Made by a program: the position numbers and the translations under genes
Assembly (NCBI GenBank): GCA_023212645.1
Contig: JALBYC010000005.1
Coordinates: 659,497 to 723,496, forward strand
DNA from: Farysia itapuensis
Taxonomy: Eukaryota > Basidiomycota > Ustilaginomycetes > Ustilaginales > Ustilaginaceae
Direction of reading: 5' to 3'
Length of the DNA: 64,000 bases
Notes under the pieces: generated by a model
Databases searched by the model: none
The model's input: only the letters and a program-made list of their open reading frames with translations
Told to the model about the DNA's origin: nothing
Shown: piece by piece, positions 21,346-31,900 of the stretch
Layout: every line of letters begins with the position of its first letter
How positions within the stretch are numbered: position 1 is the stretch's first letter

Positions 21346-21803
21346 GATGGTGGAGTTGAGGCTGCCAACGTCTGCATTGCCGAAACGTCAAAAATGGCGC
21401 AAAATGGCCGATACTGAATCTGTTAGACCACGTGCCTACAGAACAGCATGCGCGCATGCAGCACCACACTTCACAGTCACAGAGTCACATAGCACTTCGA
21501 CACGAGCACACATGAAAGAAAGACAATGCGGAGCGTAGCGCCAGGCAGAACGCCTTGATCAAAATTGCAGCGTACTGGGTACTTCAGCCTGAACAGCGTA
21601 AGCTGAATTCCGTGGCCTTTGATAGGCAAACGAGGTGCTTTACAGACGAGCTAGATACAGCACAGTACACTGCCGCTGAGCTGCGTTGTTGTTCAGATCT
21701 AGACGGCAAGAGGTCTGCTCGAGAGAGAGCTTGTTCCAATTTGAAGCTATCACACGGCTGTTGAAGAGCCATGCTTGAGATGCGGTGAACTGGAGTCGGG
21801 CCG
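21346..21803. other. Intergenic: glucanase 5' region and dehydrogenase 3' flank
   Basis: Both neighbouring genes are on the minus strand. The missing first exon of the glucanase could be here; I looked for an ATG followed by a hydrophobic stretch and a donor in the right phase and found no convincing one. No repeats seen. Confidence 0.45.
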
Positions 21804-23013
21804 TTACTTGAATTCGACGCCCTTTTGCTCAGGAACGGTGAATGCAAGCCTTCCCGTTTCAAGACCATGAATGAGGTTGCGTAGACAGACTGCCTCCATT
21901 TCTGTCTGCGTCTCTAGTGTCAAGGTACCAACGTGGGGCAGCAGCTCAACCTTGGAGTTCTTGAGCTTATACAACTTGTCATAGATGTTGGGCTGTTTTC
22001 GAAGGCAGTAGCGATGTCAGCATGCACAGCCTTTCTACGGGTGATTCAGAAGCACTGACCTCGTACTCATACACATCAAGGCCAGCACCAGCGATGATGT
22101 TATTGTCGAGCGCTTCGAAAAGCTCGGATTCTTTGACGATGGGCCCGCGAGCTGTGTTGATCAGCACTGCGTCCTTCTTCATAAGCTTGAGTTGTGGCAG
22201 TCCAATCAGACCTTTGGTAGCTGCAGTCAATGGGCAGTGGAGTGAAACGGCATCTGAGCGCTGCAGCAGCTCTTCGAGTGAGCTGACGTACTCCATGCCC
22301 CCTTTGGCAGACTCGCTTTCGAGGCTGGAATCAAGACGATTCCTGTTGTGATAGATGACCTTCATGCCGAGTGCCCAGGACGCCTTGTAGGCAAACGCAC
22401 GGCCGATCCCGCCCGCGCCAACAATACCTATCGTTTTACCTCTGGGATCTCGGGCACTGAGTACAGGAAACATGGAGTTGAACAACCTCGTATCTAGCTG
22501 CTTTTTCGCTAGTGGGAACTTTCGCATGGCCCCGAGTAAGAGGTAGAGAGCAACGTCAGACGTCGCATCGTCTACTGCAGTGGGTACATTGGACGCCTGT
22601 ATATTGTGCTTCGAGAGAGCCTGGATGTCTAGCTGATCATATCCCGCTCCATTGTGGACAATGTAGCGCAGAGTTGGGGGCAAGCTGGCCACGAGCTCGC
22701 TGTCAAACTTGCCTGTGATTGTGACTGACCGAGCGCCACCGAAATGGCGATAGAGACCGACAATGTCCGAGTACTCTCCGCCTTGCGATAGCTGCTGGAC
22801 GAAGTCCTTTCGGTCTTCCACCTTGGACGAAACGACGTTGGCTATCTCTCGGAGTTGACCAAGTTCTTTCGTCGCCAGTAAGATTTCATCGAGCAGCAAT
22901 ACTTTGGGCTTGGAATGTGAGCGTGCGCTGGAGTGAAAAGTACGGCCTGCTTTTCCAGTGCGCAGAGCTCCCGCGAGCCTGACCAAGCAGCTGCGTGACG
23001 AAGCCGTCGCCAT
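21804..23013 (-). CDS. D-isomer 2-hydroxyacid dehydrogenase, mitochondrial
   Basis: Two exons (23013-22060, 21992-21804) join across a 67-bp intron (GTCAGT donor, AACAG acceptor) to 380 aa. I chose MATASSRSCLVRLAGALR as the start: the first ~35 residues are Arg/Ser/Ala-rich without acids and end in RTFHSSA, a typical mitochondrial presequence. The NAD site is GIVGAGGIGRAFAYKASWAL, followed by HCPLTAATKGLIG and the catalytic Arg in INTARGPIVKE. Glu/Asp lie in GAGLDVYEYE and the catalytic His in LLPHVGTLT, the latter only after splicing. Family members reduce glyoxylate or hydroxypyruvate (Gor1-like). The exact substrate cannot be read from sequence. Its promoter faces the rex4 region. Confidence 0.9.
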
Positions 23014-23775
23014 CTTATAGCTGTTCAAGACGGGCTGGTGGGGGAAGCAGGCCAAGCAGTAAACTCGGGTCCAAATGACATAAGCATGACTGTGTAGGTC
23101 AGTCAGGGTCCTGAAACACAAAATTTCATAGGAAAACGACAAGCAGACATTCTCGTCATCCTCACCACCGCTGCGTTGCCAATCTCTCGTTGACAGTGTG
23201 TGACTGCAGATTCGTGGCAGTTGGACGTAGCCACCATTTGGAGCGCTTTTAGAAGCAGATTTACGTCAGGACTGACACCTGTCTCTGGCTCCACTTGGTC
23301 AAAGCGAACGCTTGTCGTCCAGCACGTTGCTCGCGAAGAAGCCGTCTCCTCAAAGACACGCAAACCCTCAGACCGTGGGCCTGGATTGCTGACGTACCAG
23401 CAAAGGAGGAAGCTTTTGAGGAGATCTTTGCAAGAAGGCTTCCAGTCTCATCCGCGAGAAGAATTACTCCATAAATTGCTGCAGCACGACCGCTTGGTGC
23501 GAGCGACCCTGAGAGACACTGCTGATTACGTCTCCTTGGTCGAAGGACAAAACCAGATTCATTCCAACCGCAAGAACCCTTCGCCAGGCAAATGCCAAGT
23601 AACTGAACAGGGCACCGCAAGCTTGGTAAGAAGAGACACAGAGATATTCCTAAGTTCGACTGCATCGTCAGCACGATCGTCCGGTGCCCCTTCTTCTGCA
23701 TCTGTCTCGACATCGCTCGTCCGAGAAGCGAAGAGTCTGTTTAAAGCAGCGGCCAAGGGCGTAACAGATACGATT

Positions 23776-24891
23776 ATGAAAAGAGCGTCGCCAGAAACAG
23801 GCTTTGCGCCGTCAAGCGCTGGCTCTTCGAAAGCAGGAAGCAATTGGAAGGCGCTAAAAAAGACGCTCGTCTCAGAGCCGTCGGCAAAGGACAAGATCAA
23901 GTCGAAGGCGCGGCGACAGGCCCCATCAGCGGAGGCTTCAGCAAAGTCAGCTACTGCTGCAACAGCCACAGACTCGACACATCGAAAGGCTCCCACTGTT
24001 CTACCATGGTTTGCCGAGGACATCAGTCCGCAGGACCTCGAGCTTGTGCGCCAAGCGGAATTGAAAGACGACACCGCGCCGACATTACAGTGGGAAGGCA
24101 TCACTGACCCGCAAAGGAAGGCCAATGCTATTCTTAGCGGCGTCCCTGAATCAGCGTCAGCTGTCAAACGAGAAGCGGGAAACTACCTCGCCATCGATTG
24201 CGAAATGGTCGGAGTCGGGTACAAAGGATCGGAATCCATATTGGCCCGCGTCTCCATCGTCAACTTCTACGGCGCGACCATTCTAGATCGGTTTGTGAAG
24301 CCACAGGAGAAGGTGACCGACTATCGAACATGGGTATCCGGTGTGCGAGCTAGCAACCTGAAAGACGCTCCTTCATTTGCCCAAGTGCAGGCAGAAGTGG
24401 CAGCCTTGATCAAAGGAAAGGTGTTGATCGGCCACGCGATCAATAACGATCTGAAAGCGTTACTGCTCGATCATCCGCGAGCCCTGATCCGTGACACGGC
24501 CACATTCCAGCCTCTGCGCGAACTAGCAAAGACCAAGTACCCCAGTCTCAAGAAGCTGGCCAAGCTCGTGCTTGACATTGATATCCAGCAGGATGGGAAG
24601 TCGCACTCGTCTGTCGAAGACGCGAGAGCCACCATGGCTGTCTTCAAAAGCCAAAAAGCGGTGTGGGATCAGTCATTGCGGCTCCAAGCTGGCGGCGGCG
24701 GTAAAGCCTCTGGATCGGCGAGGAAAAAGGTGTGGCAGGCACCAGCTGACGGAAGTGCTGTCGATCCTGCCTCGCCAGCTTTAGTTTCGCGTTCGACTTC
24801 GACTCCGAAAGTCGCTAAAGATGTTGCCTTACAACCGAGGCTGAAACCAAAGGTGCCAGCCCAAGCAGAATGGTGGAAGGATGCTGTATAG
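23776..24891 (+). CDS. rex4: Rex4-type 3'-5' RNA exonuclease
   Basis: The first in-frame ATG (23776) gives 371 aa, close to the size expected for fungal Rex4. DEDDh exonuclease motifs are visible: Exo I YLAIDCEMVGVG, Exo II IGHAINNDLKALLLDH and Exo III KSHSSVEDARATMAVF with the catalytic His. SILARVSIVNFYGATILD and DYRTWVSGVRASNL are family hallmarks. The N-terminal ~110 residues are Lys/Ala/Ser-rich and the C-terminal tail is basic. Rex4 processes rRNA precursors (ITS1) in the nucleolus. The same frame is open for another 192 codons upstream (23200-23775) with protein-like composition but no ATG, so a longer product with an upstream exon is possible. Confidence 0.87.
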   Translation: MKRASPETGFAPSSAGSSKAGSNWKALKKTLVSEPSAKDKIKSKARRQAPSAEASAKSATAATATDSTHRKAPTVLPWFAEDISPQDLELVRQAELKDDTAPTLQWEGITDPQRKANAILSGVPESASAVKREAGNYLAIDCEMVGVGYKGSESILARVSIVNFYGATILDRFVKPQEKVTDYRTWVSGVRASNLKDAPSFAQVQAEVAALIKGKVLIGHAINNDLKALLLDHPRALIRDTATFQPLRELAKTKYPSLKKLAKLVLDIDIQQDGKSHSSVEDARATMAVFKSQKAVWDQSLRLQAGGGGKASGSARKKVWQAPADGSAVDPASPALVSRSTSTPKVAKDVALQPRLKPKVPAQAEWWKDAV

Positions 24892-25149
24892 CGCGCAATA
24901 AAATACAACGCAAGTAGACTGTCAACAGCTCAAGGACCTTGATGCGAGATAGGGTGCGAGATAGGAAAGCCATTGGGTGTGGCGTGTGTATACAGGCTCA
25001 AACTTGGTACAGTTCTAGGCTACAGAGTAAGGTGATGATAAGATGGACTGAGCCGACAAAGTTGCGGATATAGTCGCGATAGGAACGATCCTCGTCGACG
25101 TTTGGGAAAATGGCAGATGAAGCAGAGACGCAGGAAAGAAAAAGACGTG

Positions 25150-26200
25150 CTACGCATCCTCCGATGGCGCGGTTGTGGGCTCTTCCTTCTTGGTCAGGTG
25201 TGTGCCAATCAACTATCAGTGAGAACATAGTAGCACATGTCAGTCACTGTGGGGGAAGACTTAATGTAGCTTTTCTTACCTTGGCCATCTCAAATGAGCT
25301 GGTGTTGAGGAACAATTGCGCGAAATCAGTGCTGTGTTTCGCAAGGAGCGTACGAGCTGATGACTTACTCTACTGAGTCCTTTCCGAAGAGGGTAGTCAA
25401 TTTCTCGTCGCATAGTATCTGGAGCAAGGAAGAGACAGGTCAGTACATGCGAAGTGGTCTAGTGCGATTGCGCCTTACCTGTCGCTTGTTGCTCTCGTTT
25501 TGCAGGTTGTTGCCCTTGATATACGCCCAAAGCTGCTTGACGACGGCATGCCTGGGCATCTGTTTCGGTGCTCGCAAGTCAGTCACAGCGAAACATATGA
25601 TGTGAGCAGCGGTCAACTTACCTCTGGACCTCCACAGACTTCGGCGAGAAGGGGGGAGAGGACGAGTGGTCTGTTGAAGGGATTGTTTGGATTCGCAGCA
25701 CGCTTCTTTTTGGGTTCGTCGTCGTTGTCATCGTCAGTGGGAGCAGCTCTCTTCTTGGTTGGTTTCTTCTTGGGCTTTGGATCTTGCTTTACCTTGGTGC
25801 TGTTTCCGTTGAGCGTCTTGGTGGAACCAGCTTTTATCGGTGCAGGTGATGCGCTGCTTTGCGCAGTAGTATGGCCACCTCGGACGCCGCCAAGACCTGG
25901 CAGGGCGAGTCCACCAGAAGGAGGAGCCGAGCTGCCGCCGTTGCGACTGGACGCTGCTTGCGGCGGTGCAGGCATCGACTTGGAGATCTGATCGAAACAG
26001 TCCCGAATCACCTCATCCACCTGCTTCTTGCTCGCCGACAAATCCAGCGATGCGGGTAAAGTGCCTTCTGGCAGCTGCGACAGCTGACCACGCACGCGTT
26101 TGGCCGAAATCGAGCTGAGATCGGCATTCTGGAGAATCTGGATGACTGCAGGCCGAAGCATTTCGACAACGCTGGTAGGAAGCGGTGTAGATTGCGACAT
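25150..26200 (-). CDS. DEK_C + SWIB/MDM2 domain protein (Uaf30/Tri1-like)
   Basis: Five exons: 26200-25622, 25559-25479, 25418-25369, 25298-25280 and 25212-25150. Together they encode 263 aa; all junctions are GT-AG and in frame. Exon 4 is only 19 bp. The N-terminus holds a DEK C-terminal-type helical domain (about 8-75), the middle is Ala/Gly/Ser-rich and then Lys-rich (KPKKKPTKKRA, a likely nuclear signal). The spliced C-terminus forms a complete SWIB domain: NPFNRPLVLSPLLAEVCGGP, then PRHAVVKQLWAYIKGNNLQN, LCDEKLTTLFGKDSVDSFEM and AKLIGTHL. In yeast, Uaf30 works in the Pol I upstream activation factor and Tri1 is a chromatin-associated paralogue; which one this matches is open. Confidence 0.9.
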
Positions 26201-26737
26201 GGTGATTCAGGACTTGTTCCAACCAGTTTTGACAGGTCAAGCAGAGCGTGGGAAAGGAGGGAAGAATGTGACGAGCTCTCGGTGTCCTGCTAGCGGTGAT
26301 GGAGTGATGTCAAGTTGTCGCTTTGGCTTGCACACATCGGAATCTGGAATCTTTCGCCGCGTCCGAGCGCTTGAAACACGCGGTCCAAGACCAACGATTT
26401 CCCACACCCAGACTCTACCGCAATTCGACCCAGTTTCGACGGAGTTGGCTCCGATAGCGAGCCACGATGCCAAGGCTGAGGTACGACACAAGCCGAAGAG
26501 GGCTTGATGAGGATTGCGGATGTTCCGATGTGACGGTACAGCACGGGGTTGATGCAGTGCGGGATTCTTCCGGACGAGAGTGCAGCAGTTATTTATCCAG
26601 CAGCGAGGCCCCTCACTCACGTACTCACACTCTCCACTGACGTGACACTTTAATCTCAGACCACCATCAGCTTCGTCATGCTCGTGCTTTGACCCAGTCT
26701 GGACGAGTCGAGTCCAGCGTTCTCTTCTTTGCGCGAA
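26201..26737. promoter_or_regulatory. Divergent promoter region, SWIB gene / vps17
   Basis: 537 bp lie between opposing starts. Short frames cross it on both strands but none has a domain or typical gene structure. No repeats were noticed. Confidence 0.5.
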
Positions 26738-28699
26738 ATGTCACAGCAGCAGCAGCAGTCGTCACCTCCTTCGGGCTTGGACAAGCCCATGCCTCCGCCT
26801 CCTGTCGCTCAGAACGGCGCTCGTCTGAGCCCGGATTTGGAGCAGCGCAGAAGCCAGACCAGCAGCAGAGATCACGACGATCCAGCCCGTGTCTACCAAT
26901 CTAATCCACAGCCACCGCGTGAGCTCTTCCTACGCATCCGCATCTCCACCATCGAAAAGGCCAAAAAGGATCTCTTGGTGCGCTTCGATGCCATCACCAA
27001 TCTGCCCCATTTCCCGTCTGCCAACTATCCCGGCATCGTTCGGCCATACAGAGAATTATGCCTGTATGCGTTAGCTCTCTCCCTCTCTACCCCTGCAACC
27101 ATTGTTCCCGCGCTACCACTACCGTCGACTACCGCAAGTGGTTTGCAAGATACCCGCATACTGAGGATCATGCTGTCCAGGTGGTTTCATCGTGTGCTGG
27201 CCGAGCCGCATCTCCGGGACCACCCAGAGACGCGTAGCCTGATTGAGGCTGACTTCGCCTATTCTCCGACTCCACCGGGGGCAGGAAGCTCGGCTGCAGC
27301 ACGAAAACGCTTCTCCAATGCCATGGCGAGCGCCGCGGCGGTTGCGTATGGTGGGGTGGATGCTACCGGCGCACTACCCAACGGCGTTCTCGCAACATCA
27401 GCTTCCGCCGGTACTCGAAGCAGTAGTGGAGGTCTGGGACTACTTGGGCTTGGTGGAGGCAGCAGCAAGGGCATGGCCACTTCGCGGAGCGTCTACGACG
27501 ATGACGAAGAGCTCGTTGCCGCACGAGCCGAAGTGACGCGGCTCGAAATGCAGTTTGCCGACGCTGCCGAGGCGTCTGAGAAGCTCGCACATGCACGGCG
27601 CAGTCTCACGTCTGCGCTGACAGATCTTTCGATCAAGTTCAACAACCTCGGGGCCGTGGAGGAGGTGCGACCTGCCTCTGCGCGATTGGGCTTGCCGTAC
27701 GTGCTGAAACGAACGGCGTACATGACACGCAGCATTGGCGAGCTACAAGATTCGCTCAGCAGTACCGAGCTGCTGACTATGGGGGATGCAGTGGCGTATC
27801 AATCGATCAACGCGCGTGCAGCCAAGGAAACGATGCTTGCGCGGAATGCGATGGTGGAAGAGCACCACAATGCGCAGAAGCAGACGGTGGCCAAGAAGCG
27901 CGATGCGGAGCATCTACGGATGCAGCGGAACCTGCGCGCCGATCGGGTGGACGACGCGCTGGAAGAGCTGGAAGAAGCCAAGCGGCACGAGCACGCGCTT
28001 GCGCTGCACCTTCGAAAGATCAGTGCAGAGCTGCACGGCAGTCTACAGAGCCACAGTCGGTATGCGCACCAGGACCTGCAGCAGGCGCTTGTGGAGCATG
28101 CGCGCGGGAGTATCATGTACGCACGGCAGACGATGCGGGAGATGACGGCGCTCAAGGCGGATCTGGAGGGGAGACCGCCGCCGGCGGCTACCTCGCTGTC
28201 GTCGCGTGCAGCAGCAGCAGCAGCGGCGGCGGCGGCGGGATACGACGAGCGGATGGTGGTGGTGCCGTTCGCGTCGGCGAGCGAGGGCATGTCTCGCTCC
28301 AGCTCTGTAGCCACACGCCCAGCCGGAGAGGAGCCAACAGATTCGACTGCACTACCGCCGCCGCCGGCCCCCACATCACCTCCACGCATTGCACCCACGA
28401 CGACAACGACACCGCAACGCACACGGCCCAACCCATGGTCGCAGCACGCCTCCCCGCCTGCGCCCGCGCCCGCGCCCACACCCGCGCCTGCGTCACCACC
28501 GCACCCCACACCCGCTGCCGCGGCGCAATCCACACTCCTACCCACTCCCGCACCTCCCGCCGCCGCACAACACCCGGATCCGTTCGGATCGCACAGCACA
28601 CTGCTTAACACAAGCACAGCTGCACTGTCACTGTCCACCCCGCGCCGAACACGCATCTCGGCCTCGGAAGCTGCACGATCCCTCGCCGGCACTTTTTAG
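26738..28699 (+). CDS. vps17: Sorting nexin Vps17-like (PX-BAR), retromer subunit
   Basis: ATG 26738 (MSQQQQQSSPP) gives 653 aa; three codons more are open upstream, from a TTG. A PX domain spans about 60-170 with the Vps17-like stretches LVRFDAITNLPHFPS, TIVPALPLPST and LSRWFHRVLAEPHLRDH...SLIEADFAYSPT. An Ala/Gly/Ser linker follows, then a BAR-type coiled coil (about 255-490: DEELVAARAEVTRLEMQFAD, SLTSALTDLSIKFNNLGAVE, DALEELEEAKRHEHALALHL). The last ~150 residues are Pro/Ala/Thr-rich and disordered, with an Ala run. Vps17 pairs with Vps5 to tubulate endosomes and recycle cargo to the Golgi. The tail is longer than in yeast. Confidence 0.8.
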   Translation: MSQQQQQSSPPSGLDKPMPPPPVAQNGARLSPDLEQRRSQTSSRDHDDPARVYQSNPQPPRELFLRIRISTIEKAKKDLLVRFDAITNLPHFPSANYPGIVRPYRELCLYALALSLSTPATIVPALPLPSTTASGLQDTRILRIMLSRWFHRVLAEPHLRDHPETRSLIEADFAYSPTPPGAGSSAAARKRFSNAMASAAAVAYGGVDATGALPNGVLATSASAGTRSSSGGLGLLGLGGGSSKGMATSRSVYDDDEELVAARAEVTRLEMQFADAAEASEKLAHARRSLTSALTDLSIKFNNLGAVEEVRPASARLGLPYVLKRTAYMTRSIGELQDSLSSTELLTMGDAVAYQSINARAAKETMLARNAMVEEHHNAQKQTVAKKRDAEHLRMQRNLRADRVDDALEELEEAKRHEHALALHLRKISAELHGSLQSHSRYAHQDLQQALVEHARGSIMYARQTMREMTALKADLEGRPPPAATSLSSRAAAAAAAAAAGYDERMVVVPFASASEGMSRSSSVATRPAGEEPTDSTALPPPPAPTSPPRIAPTTTTTPQRTRPNPWSQHASPPAPAPAPTPAPASPPHPTPAAAAQSTLLPTPAPPAAAQHPDPFGSHSTLLNTSTAALSLSTPRRTRISASEAARSLAGTF

Positions 28700-28976
28700 A
28701 CACACACAACCCACCCCGGGGTCACGGGCCAGCTCAGCGGCGACGGAATATAACTCTCGTGATTGAGTGAATCCAATATTAGAAGAAAAATAACGATAAA
28801 GAAAGCTGAAAGAAAAACTGAGACTATTTCCATGGGGAATAAAGTAAGGAGAGGGGGAAGAGGAGGAAGGGAGGGGGGAAGCTGCGGTGCGGTTCAGCAG
28901 CAAAGGGAAAAAAGAAGTTTGAGAAGGGGACGAAAGAAAAAACACCACGGTCCGTCGCTGGGGGTTGAGGGGGAAA

Positions 28977-31900
28977 TTAAGAGTATAGAGCGGCGCCCAT
29001 TCTCCTTGCGCTACTTTCGGGCGGAGACTGCTGTTGCTGTTGTTGTTGTTGGGGACGGTCGTGATGGGGGGATGAGGGAGGGGGGTACTGCCTTGTGGGG
29101 CGGTGAGTTGGTGAGGAGTCGTGGAAGTGGTGGCGGGAGTGTGGGGAGGAGGAGGAGGAGGACGAGGGCTGGACGGCGGGGGGGATGGTGGGGGATGGTC
29201 GACCGCCTGCTGCAGTAGCGGCGGGATATGCTACGTGCGGTGCAGTCGTGCGGCGTGTAGCCGAGGGAGTGTGCTGAGACGAGTAGGGGGATGACGGATG
29301 AAGCTGCGACGGCGAGCCCTGGTGGTAGTGATGATGATGGCTTGGGTAGGAAGATTGCTGTTGCTGCGGCGCGTGCTGGTGGTGGTGGTGGTGGGGGTAG
29401 GACAAAGCGCGGGCATGTGTTGGAGTGGTTTGCGAGCCTATACTGGGCGATGAAAGCGGTCCTTGACGTGGGTCAGGCGAATACTGGCCAAACACACTGC
29501 CAGACGGTGCGGGTGCGCCGATCGAGAGCTTGTGCAGCGGCGTCGATGTCACACTTCCCTGTGAATGCGAGTGGGCGTGCGGCGGGTGCGGGTGCGAAGC
29601 CTCATGATGGTGCGAGGAATACGCCTCGTCCGGTCGCGAGTCCCGCCTTGTGCGCTGTTGCTGCTGCTGCTGCTGCTGCTGCGAGCCGCTCTTGCGCCGA
29701 ACGGAAGCCGAGTCCGGCCCATAGTCTGACTCCTGCGACTGCGGGTCAGATGCCGAGGCCGACATGTTGGGCATGGTGCCATCGTCCGCTTCAGCCTGGG
29801 CTTTGGCAGCAGCCTCTTTGCGCCGCATCAGCAGGTAGCGCTGCCGACACTGGTGGTAGGACCGAGTCCCCACAGCGCGCGAGATGAGCTCCCACCGCTG
29901 TCCATGCTCCTTGATAGCCGAACGAAGCTTGGAGTCCTCCTCCGACGTCCACCTGACGTACGGCAACCGTTTTTCCGCATTCTGGTTCCCGCCAAATCCA
30001 CTGCGCGACTCGCTGGACCCATTTGCATCGCCGCCCGTAGCAGCTCCAGGACGGGAAGCCGTGCGGCCGGGACTCACGTCGCGACCGCCTGTTGCACGGG
30101 ATGAGGCGAAGCGAGAGCCCGTACTACCTTTGCGTCGAGCTTCAACAGCCTCGTCATCGCTGCTGAGACTGCCAATGGGCGAGCCATAGCCGGCGGAGCG
30201 ATCGCTGTCCTGCGACGGGTTTTGCGAGGCGGTAGCCTGATCAGCGAGCAGGTCGAGCGCACTGAGACCGGCCGCGTCCTGGGCTGGGCCGGGAGCGTCA
30301 AAGGAGCGGGTGGGAGCGTAGTCGTAGCTGCGCGTTCGCTCCTGGCTCTGACTGCTGCTGCTAAAAGGGTTGGCGCCCTCAGTGTGTGTGCGGTATCGAG
30401 GTTGACGCTCGCCGAGAAAGGGCGAGCTGTAAGGTTCGAATTCGAACGCAGCCGAGGAGACGCGTCGACGCTTTGGGCTTTCGTGAGCCATGCGCAGTGG
30501 ACTGGAATGAATGGGCAGCGGGTGGCCGTAACGATCCAATTCATAGCCGTGATGGGGAGGGATTGCCAAGGGTGGATAGCCGAGGGGCCGAGGCATAGGC
30601 TCGCGGGGGTAGTAGGTGGGCTCGGTTGCAGCATGTGGATGAGACGACATGGATCCGCGCGAGCGTAGCGTAGGCGAGGGTGCTGCCGGGTTGAGAGACT
30701 GCGCGGCGTGAAGCAGTTCGTCGATGCCGGTGAAGGAGGATGCCGAGTCGACGCGTTGGTGCCGGTCGCTCCAGCCGTCTCTTGGCTCGTCGTTGTCGTA
30801 TTCTCGGACACGTATGCCGGTACGCGGGGTACTGGGAATGGACTTGGGAGTCTTGGGCGGTCTTTCGGCAGACTTGGAAGGGGGCGTCTGCGGTTCACCA
30901 CTGCGCTCGTAGTCGGTATCGGCTGTGGTCATTGGGCCTTCGCTGGCTTGACGTTTGACGGGCGAGGAAGTGAGGGACTGTGCGGAGGGGACAGATGCAC
31001 CGAGGGAGAGGGCAGCCTGCTCGCGACGTCGACGTGCAGCGAGCATGAGGTGCTCGGTCTCTGCGTCTCCCATGGTAATGACGCGCTTCTTGCGATTCTT
31101 GTCCTTGCGACTGCCCGAGCGGCTAGGCGTGGTGGGGGCAGTGCCAGTGTCTGGCATCTCTACAGCCGCATCGAGACCCTTGACTCCACCAGCTACCAGA
31201 TAGGGGCGGAGGGACTTGAGTTCGATTTCGAGCCTAGAGACCTGGGCTTCGGCATCTCTGACGCGTGCTTTGAGGTACTTCTTATCGGTGAGCAGCTTGT
31301 TGCGCTGGCTGACGAGAGATGACAAGGGCGAGGTGTGCAGATCGAGTTCGGGCAGACCAGGACTAGAGATGCCCAAACCAGTGGTGGTGGTTGTTGTTGA
31401 TTCGATGCCATTGGGTGGGGGGCCAAGGGGACTGGATGGCGGCAAATCGGCATAGCGATGAAGCGAGTCATCGGAGCGGAACGAGGCGATACGGTGGCCA
31501 TTGACCGAGGTAGCAGCAGTGGTGGCGCTCTTGGCCCTTTCGGCTAGAGAAGGTTTTCGGTCTTCGAATCCGCGTGCTTCGGCGCGGGTGAGGAGAGCAC
31601 GGAGCATCTTTGCCTGTGCCTTCCAGCCCTCTACCTCTGCATCGAGACGATCGTGTACGCCCTGTTCGGAAGTCTGGGAGTGGGCATGGGCCGTTTTGAT
31701 GGAGCTGATGATGGAGAGAGCCGTGAGTCGGGTCGAGTGAAGTTGAGCGTTTGCACGATCTCGCGATTCGGCGAGGGTGCGACAGCGAGAGGCGAGAAGC
31801 TTGACCATGCCTGCCAGTTCGCGCTCACGCTGACTGGTGGTGGACTCTGTGGGCGGATCTAGGCCCATGCTGGAGAGCGATTCGAGCATCTGCTCTACAC

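Noticed and set aside
27799..28692. 297-codon Ala/Gly/Ser-rich frame on the minus strand
   Set aside because: Complement of the vps17 coiled-coil and Pro-rich tail; composition mirrors the sense repeats.
30074..30901. 275-codon frame within the Myb-protein gene, same strand, other frame
   Set aside because: Shadow of the 1148-aa frame; Pro/Arg/Thr-rich without domain.
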